The position numbers and the translations under genes are program-made. Shown here piece by piece: positions 22,401-31,400 of a stretch of DNA of 64,000 bases (position 1 is its first letter; the number at the start of each line of letters is the position of its first letter). This DNA is from Nematopogon swammerdamellus. Taxonomy: Eukaryota > Arthropoda > Insecta > Lepidoptera > Adelidae. The notes under the pieces were generated by a model. It worked only from the letters and a program-made list of their open reading frames with translations, did not search any database and had not been told where the DNA came from. The stretch lies in assembly GCA_946902875.1 (NCBI GenBank), contig OX336348.1, forward strand, positions 12,487,741 through 12,551,740. Direction: 5' to 3'.

Positions 22401-25400
22401 AATACACTTGGTGACGAGGGTCTGATGATGGACACATGAGGTGGACAGTGGAACTCTTCGACCGTTACTAATAACCGCCTCGAGTTTGGGCTCATTTGGT
22501 TGGTTTGGACGAATGCTCCATACTTCTAATAATACACTTGGTGACGAGGGTCTGATGATGGAATCAGGAGGTGGATAGTGGAACTCTTCAACCGTTACTA
22601 GTAACCCCTTCGTTTAATCAAATGAGGCCAAACTCGAGGGGGTTACTAGTAACGGTCGAAGAGTTCCACTGTCCCCCTCCTGTCTCCATCATCAGACCCT
22701 CGTCACCAAGTGTATTGGTGGAAGTATGGAGCACTCGTCCGAACCAACCAAATGAGCCCAAACTCGAGGGAGTTACTAGTAACGGTTGAAGAGTCCCACT
22801 GTCCACGTCCTGACTCCATCATCAGACCCTCATCACCAAGTTGAAATTATCATAACATTGTATTGTCAAGGGAAATCAATGTGTGTGCAAAGTTTCATAA
22901 GAATCGGTTCAGTAGAAATAGTTGAAAAAGTTGTCGCAAAGTTGTTGAAACAAATAAACAAGGGGTCAAGCTAAATAAAACCGTTTAAAAATAGTTTCTC
23001 TGGCGTTTTGATAGACGTATTTGTACATTTCGGTACAATACAATATTTATACGTTGTGAAAAGTGAAACCAGGCAACAATCGGACACTTAATTTGTTTTA
23101 AACACAAATTAACAAACATTCTTTCCTGGCGGTGCGGAGCGGCGTGGAGTGTCGTGACGTCACGCACTTCGCGCCGCGGTTAGTCGAGATCGGCGTATTC
23201 ATTTGATCGCTACTAGCTCATTTTTGGTCGTACGACAAAAATAATTACACCAATGTTTTGGATTGCAATACTACATTCAAAACTAAAAACCGCGTTGATC
23301 CTCATTATAGTGAAAGAATTGTTTGCCGGAAATGCGTAGTTTCGGAGAAAACATTTTTTGAAAAAAATATTTTTCATACAAAATTAATTTTCGATTTTTT
23401 ATTTTGTTTTTTTTAAATGCACCAAAACATTTATTTTGAATAGGAATTTATGCAAAAACGACATGCGCCGCCTCAACATTAGGTTATTTTTTTTTTTACC
23501 ACCAAAACATTCACCCATACCATTTCCCTTGTTTTTATGTACATATATATTTAAAGCCATTGTTTTTGTGCCTTAAAAAAAAAAAATATTTTGTATAAAC
23601 ATTAATTTTGTATGGGATTTTTTTTTTCTCCGAAACTACGCATTTTCGGCAAACAATTCTTTCACTATAATTCATCTTTCAACTCGGCCTACACAATAAG
23701 CATACCAGCAATATCATATCTAACCCCCGCTAATCTAATCCCCCCCACGGGCATTGCTCCGCCGAGTTGAGGCACAATTTACGAATTGGGGCACATCGAA
23801 ACTAGTCGATCGCGAGTGGCCGAACTCGTCGCACGTGCCACCGCCTGCTCGCATCGCGCATGCCCGGTTGTATTTTAATTAGTCTTGTCCAAAGACTGAC
23901 AACCGACCGAACCGACAAACCTCACTGAAGTGAGCGAATTAGCAAGCTCAGAACAACTGAGCAAACAATCTCAGCCGCTCAGCCGCACAGTCGCTCCTTG
24001 TCGGACGGTCGGTCGGTCCGTCGGTCGACGGAACGAGCGGAGGTGAGAGCGAGTGAAGGCGCGAGCCGCGAGACGCGCGCTCGGTCGGTCGGGCGCGCAC
24101 TTTGCCGCTCCGCCCGCTCACTCTCAGCCTGAGCGGCTCAGATAGTTTTCATTGTTTGTCGCGTCTGGTTGTGCTGCGCTCGGAGTGCTCGGTCAGTTTC
24201 TTGCTCGGTCGCGATGCGAGTTCGACATCGAATGGAACGACCGAAGGTAAGCACTGACATGGCACCTAGTTGACCCGGTGTTATGGGCTGACATGACGGA
24301 TGTTGTAGTTGATGTCGCTAAACCATGTCAGTTTCCATAAGAAAAAATTCTCATGACTACATCAATCACCACTTATAATTGATTAACCCTTCCAGTTTGG
24401 GGGCATTAACCAAAAAAATCCTTCACCTACACCAGGTGGCACCCGCCCACCTGGTGTAGTTGAAGATGCTAGAAAAAAGAATATTAGAACTTACAATGTG
24501 ATAAGATATTCCGGCTCCAGGTAAAAAACATATTGCTAAATAAAAATGTTTATTACAAAATATCAAGAAGGAGGTGTGGAACTAAGCTTGCGATGTCTTC
24601 ACCGAACATATCCGTACCCTTCGGCAGTAGAGGAGGGTGTTAATCGAGGTCGGGACTAGCGAGTGGCCACTCTAAATTTCCCGCGCATGCTTCACGTTTC
24701 GGCTCGCGTCAAGCCCTCGTCAGCTAGTCTGCGTTGACTAGGGCGCGGGGAAACCACCAGTCCCGCTCTCGACCTTCCTCTCTCTACCTATCCATATTCT
24801 GTAGGATGCTTCCAGTGACGTTTTCGAAGCTCTCTTCATATATGAGCTTAGCGTCGATCTTGGCAGCCCTAGATTCTTGAAGAGAAAATTTCTAGGCTTT
24901 ATTATTGATCGTCAGCTGAATTGGAAATTACACATTGATGGTTTGTGTAAAAGGTTAAGTTAACCCTATGCGGGTTACGTAAATAAATTATGTAGGTACA
25001 ACATATATCAACATAATTTTTTTTATGTAAAACCGAGTGTAGGTAGTACAAGACGTGGTAATAATAGGGAATTCAATTTCAATTGTAATATCTGCCCCTG
25101 TACCGGCGTTACTCACTCGCCGATGTGAGTATGAGAAACGATCTCACTCAACCAATCAGAAGGCGTTCGGTGAGGCATCCGGCCGGGCTATTGGTTGAAA
25201 TATGCGAGTAATTAGCGAGTGAGTTAATGCTGATAGAGCCTCTGTTATTGTTACTGAACAAATAAATAATATAATCTCCCACATGCTACTCCGATCATAG
25301 GTAGGTAGTTACTTCTAAACTCATGAAATAAAAATAATAAAAATCAGTTAAATATTCATGTTTTATTTATCAAGGTACGATACGACACAAAACTCTACCG

Positions 25401-28400
25401 AAAGGCGTGTTTTAGTGGGGATTCTTGTGGGTGCCCCCGGAGTCGGCGCACCTGTGTAGAGCGTCGTCTCTGTCGCACTAACTCGCACGTCTGTGTGCGA
25501 CGGGGACGAACACTCTAAAAAAACCAGATTGTCTCTTTCTAAAGCTCAATATTGTCACGACCACCTAACGTTTGATGTATAAAAAGAAGAAAGCTGTCAA
25601 AAAATGACAGGGAGTTTTGTTGTCAGATAAAAATGCGATAGTAAAGTTTGAAAAGTAAAGAATAGAAAAGAGTTTGTGCTGTTTAATTTTCTATCCGGCC
25701 CCAGTGCTCGTAACAATATACATTATTTAATGCGGCATAATGCACTTATCTTACATTTCACAGCATACAACTCTCATACATAGTCAGCCTCGATAGATCA
25801 GTGGTGCAGACAGTCAACTGTCGCTATTGAATGTTAAGCAACGCTGGGTGCGGTCAGTTTTTGGATGGGTGACCGCTAACCGTTGGAGGCTGACCGAGGT
25901 TCGGATTCCTCGTAAAACTGTAGGTCCCTTCCCTCCTAATCTTACTTGGTGGTAGGGTTTAACCCGCCCGGGTTGGTACCACCGCACTGAATGAAACGTC
26001 GGTCAAAAACGGCTATGTAAATAGTTTGTGTTTTCCGACCAGTTCAGCGTAGCCGGCACGATCAAAGGGGGAAGCACTGACATGGCACCTAGTTCACCCG
26101 GTGTTATGGGCTGACATCACGGATGTTGTAGGAGATGTAGCCAACCATGTCAGTTTCCAAAAAAAAAAAAATACATCCAAAGGTTGACTGGCAGACATCT
26201 CTGTAAGGCATAAGTCCGCCTCTACAACTCACTTATTTCTGTAAAATGTGTTTGAAGCAATAAAGTATTCCGATTACAATTTTATCCTCAAATTACACTA
26301 CATCAATTTTGTAATAAAATTGCTCTTTCAAGGCTAAGTACGGACTGTGATGACGAGCACGAGCTGCCGGCCACGGCGAGCAAGCCGCGCTCACACTCGC
26401 ACACAAAGCGCCGGAGGAAGGTAAGAAGCATTTCTAGTAAAAAAACTGTTTTAAAAAACATAAAACCGACTTCCAAGAAAAAAAAAAGTGGCACTAAAAA
26501 GTATTAAAATAATATTTGGTAATATTTCTTAATTCTCAGAATACCAACCAGGATGAGTCAGACCCCTTCGAGGAACCCTCCCCACTGATTGGTGAGTTGT
26601 TTTCGCATTATTTATTACTAGCTTTTGCCCCCGGCTTCGCTCGCGTGAAATTCATATTTAAACAGAAGAAAGTAAGTCCTCTACCGTATCTTTATTTCAG
26701 CGGGCGGAACAATTCCGTTTGTAAGAGAGCCACATCTAAGCGTAATCAGAACTGAATTTTATTTGGCCTATCCTTTATCCCGTGTAATCAAATGTGCTTG
26801 TACTAAGTTTCATCGAATTCCGATGATCGGTTTAAGAGTTATGGAGGAACATACATACATACATACACAAAAGATTTCTAAAAATCGTCGTTTAGTTTTA
26901 GTATCAGAGTCTACAAATGCAATATCTCATAAAACAAAGTAACTTACTCCATGACCATCCCTTACAGATTTATTATTAGTATTGATTGATATTGAGGCTT
27001 GATTAGATTCAGTCAGTCAGCGAGTATGCGTCAACTGCGTCAACGTCTCTAAATTGTTTTGTTGTCGCACCTCCAGGGTGTGGAACTGTCTTCCGGCGAG
27101 TGTGTTTCCCGAATCCTTTAACCTGGGTGTCTTCAAACGTCGTATTAACAGGCTAGACAGCCTAGCAGTCAGTCAGTCAGCGTGTGAGCGTCCACTGCTG
27201 GACATACGCCTCTCCAATTTTCCTCCAGTCCTCCCGGCCTTCAGCGATACGGAACCACTGATTTCCGCCGGCGTACTTGATGTCGTCGTCCCACCTGGCG
27301 GGTGGTCTTCCCACACTCCGTTTTCCTGTCCACGGCCGCCAGTGTAGGACACGGTTACTCCAACGGTCATCGTCTCTTCGGCTAACGTGCCCAGCCCACT
27401 GCCATTTGAGCTTAGCCACCCGGTGTCCAATATCGACTACTTTGGTGCGTCGGCGGATTTCCTCGTTACGCACCATATCACGTAGCGATATGCAGCCTAG
27501 CAACAGTCCGCAAATCTGCTGGCATGGCGCCTAACTGAGCGTGGTTTCGCGAGGAGAGGTGTTTTTGGCTTTGTCGAATGCACCATTGGTCTCTCGGCAC
27601 AGCCACACATGTTAGTTTACATAAAATATATATATATATATATTTATTTATTAATTGGTCTTTACGTTTCGCTATATAGGCCAAGGCCAGTCATATCTAA
27701 CATTAAAATCGCAAACTAACGGCTAGTTCTGATTTTTAAACGGTTTTATTTAGCTTGACTCCGTATATTTGTTTGTTTGTTACTATCTTTGTTTCAAATC
27801 TTGCGACAACTTTTTGAACTACTTCTACTGAACCGATTTTTATGAAACTTTGCACACACATTGAGTTCTCGTGACAATACAATATTATGATAATTTCAAC
27901 TTGGTAACGAGGGTCTGATGATGGAGTCAGGAGGAGGACAGTGGAACTCTTCAACCGTTACTAGTAACCCCCTCGAGTTTGGGCTCAAATGGTTGGTTTG
28001 GACGAGTGTTCCATACTTCTACCAATACACTTGGTGACGAGGGTCTGATGATGGAGTCAGGAGGTGGACAGTGGAACTCTTCAACCGTTACTAGTAACCC
28101 CCTCGAGTTTGGGCTCATATGGTTGGTTTGGAAGAGTGTCCCATACTTCTACCAATACGAAGTGACGTATACGTAACGAATACGGTGACGAGGGTCTGAT
28201 GTTGGAGTCAGGAGGTGGACAGTGGAACTCTTCAACCGTTACTAGTAACCCCCTCGAGTTTGGGCTCATTTGGTTAGTTTGGACAAGTGTTCCATACTTC
28301 TACCAATACACTTGGTGACGAGGGTCTGATGATGGAGTCAGGAGGTGTACAGTGGAACTCTTCAACCGTTACTAGTAACCCCCTCGAGTTTGGGCTCATT

Positions 28401-31400
28401 TGGTTGGTTTGGACGAGTGTCCCATACTTCTACCAATACACTTGGCGAGGGTCTGATGATGGAGTCAGGAGGTGGACAGTGGAACTCTTCAACCGTTACT
28501 AGTAACTCCCTCGAGTTTGGGCTCATATGGTTGGTTTAGACGAGTGTCCCATACTTCTACCAAAGCACTTGGTGACGAGGGTCTGATGATGGAGTCAGGA
28601 GGTGTACAGTGGAACTCTTCAACCGTTACTAGTAACCCCCTCGAGTTTGGGCTCATTTAGTTGGTTTGGACGAGTGTCCCATACTTCTACCAATACATTT
28701 GGTGACGAGAGTCTGATGATGCAGTCAGGAGGTGGACGGGGAACTCTTCAACCGTTACTAGTAACCCCCTCGAGTTTGGGCTCATTTGGTTGGTTTGGAC
28801 GAGTGTCCCATACTTTTAACCAATACACTTGGTGACGAGGGTCTGATGATGGAGGCAGGTGGTGTACAGTGGAACTCTGCAACCGTTACGATTAACCCCC
28901 TCGAGTTTGCGCTCATATGGTTGGTTTGGACGAGTGTCCCATATTTCTACCAATACACTTGATGACGAGGGTCTGATGATGGAGTCAGGAGGTGTACAGT
29001 GGAACTCTTCAACCGTTACTAGTAACCCCCTCGAGTTTGGGCTCATTTGGTTGGTTTGAACGAGTGTCCCATACTTCTACCAATACACTTGGTGACGAGG
29101 GTCTGATGATGGAGTCAGGAGGTGTACAGTGGAACTCTTCAACGGTTACTAGTAAACCCCTCGAGTTTGGGCTCACATGGTTGGTTTGGACGAGTGTCCC
29201 TTACTTCTACCAATACACTTGGTGACGAGGGTCTGATGATGGAGTCAGGAGGTCTACAGTGGAACTCTTCAACCGTTACTAGTAACCCCCTCGAGTGTGG
29301 GCTCATAGGGTTGGTTTGGACGAGTGCCCCTTACTTCTGCCAATACACTTGGTGACGAGGGTCTGATGATGGAGTCAGGAGGTCTACAGTGGAACTCTTC
29401 AACCGTTACTAGTAGCCCCCTCGAGTTTGGGCTCACATGGTTGGTTTGGACGAGTGTTCCTTACTTCTACCAATACACTTGGTGACGAGGGTCTGGTGAT
29501 GGAGTCAGGAGGTCTACAGTGGAACTCTTCAACCGTTACTAGTAACCCCCTCGAGTTTGGGCTCATAGGGTTGGTTTGGACGATTGTCCCATACTTTTAC
29601 CAATACACTTGGTGACGAGGGTCTGATGATGGAGTCAGGAGGTGTACAGTGGAACTCTTCAACCGTTACTAGTAAACCCCTCGCGTTTGGGCTCATTTGG
29701 TTTGTTTGGACGAGTGTCTCATACTTGTCGAACGCAAAAGTATGAAAAAGACATACCATCTGTTCAAATTGATTTTGAAAGAGACGGCGGACACCTTATC
29801 CATCCTAAAGCCACACAGTTTCCAGCAAAGTTTAATTATGGAACAGCTGAGAGACGGATGTTACCGATAATTTTGTCATGGGCCTCCACTGTCCATAAAA
29901 TGCAGGGCAGTACTGTTGACCGTGCTGTCGTGTATTTGGGCTCCAGACTATTTGAGGAGGGTCAAGCGTATGTTGCATTGAGTCGCGTAAAGTCTTTGGA
30001 AGGGTTATGTATTGAGGAGCTTGATTGTGAGTAATTGACAGGTAAGAAACCGAGTAACAAAGATGCAATGAGAGAGTTGGAAAGGATGACGAGTTTACAT
30101 AATGAATGATACGAGCCAAAAATCAAACTAAAAACGAGTAAATAAAAAAATAGGTAAAAAAACTTTTAAGTTAAACGGTTTTATTAAAAATAAAAAAACT
30201 AGAAAAAAACAGCTGTGCAAAAAACTAGAAAATAATAAGGACACAAGCCTGGGCCTTCTTAAGATTTTACGTCTGGGTAAGAAATCGTGCAATACTACCG
30301 TGCTGTCTTCTCATGTCGGATGCCAAAGGGCACATTGTGTCGCTGCGTCAGCGGAATAAGTAATAAATTGAGACTTTTAACAGACTAATATAAAAACGTG
30401 GGGCGTATAATATGCGTAATAAATAACATGCGCCCCACGTTTTTATATTAGTCTGTTAAAAGTCTCAATTTATTACTTATTCCGCTGACGCAGCGACACA
30501 ATGTGCCCTTTGGCATCCGACATGAGAAGACAGCACGGTAGTATTGCACGATTTCTTACCCAGACGTAAAATCTTAAGAAGGCCCAGGCTTGTGTCCTTA
30601 TTATTTTCTAGTTTTTTGCACAGCTGTTTTTTTCTAGTTTTTTTATTTTTTTAATATGTTGTTAGGACCACTACCAGTAATGTATATCTAAGTTTGCAGC
30701 TTCGAAAGACCTGTGCTAACTTTGCAGCACTCGAAAAACCCGCGAAATTTTCGCACTTTTTTTGGTATTTTCAGTATAAGTCCTAAACTATGCGTTTTTT
30801 ATAAAATATTTTCTATATATTTTTAAAGTTGACTAAAGTTGCTACAATTTGAGATCAGAACCAGCTCTGTAGGTTCAATACTTACCGAGATACAGCTATC
30901 CAAAAATTGACAATTTTTTCCAAAAAAGTGAAATTTTAAGATTTCGTCAATTTTCGACCCCGATATCGGGGAAAATACTCATTTACGGGTAAAATTCGAA
31001 GAAAAGATGTTGTAGCAAATGTAATTAGCTTTAATTTACTCAAAGAACGATGTCTGTAGATCATATAGTTTACTCACAAATCGTAAAAAACCAAAAAATG
31101 GAAAAACTGAATTTTTCGCAAATTTGCTCTGTTTGTCACAATGGTTTGAAAGGAAAAACCATGTACATCCACAAGAAATATATATTTATACTATTAATAT
31201 TTATTCAAATTGCTATAATTTGATATCAGAACCAGCTCTGTAGGACAATTTTTTCCAAAAAAGTGAAATTTTAAGATTTGGTCTATTTCGACCCCGATAT
31301 CGGGGAAAATACTCATTTACGGGTAAAATTCGAAGAAAAGATGTTGTAGCAAATGTAATTAGCTTTAATTTAAGCAAAGAACGACGCCTGTAGCCCATAT

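Noticed and set aside
20236..22437. Many overlapping 60-120 codon frames on both strands in the 130-bp arrays
   Set aside because: They repeat every 130 bp, which is not a multiple of 3, so each frame is an accident of the satellite sequence.
24212..24246. Candidate first coding exon ([11 protein letters not shown] followed by GTAAGC)
   Set aside because: Phase 0 does not fit the phase-2 acceptor at 26333, and the donor lies at the edge of a SINE A tail; kept only as a possible non-coding exon.
27895..29728. CRISPR-like array (regular spacing)
   Set aside because: The whole 130-bp unit is repeated with no unique spacers, and the genome is eukaryotic.
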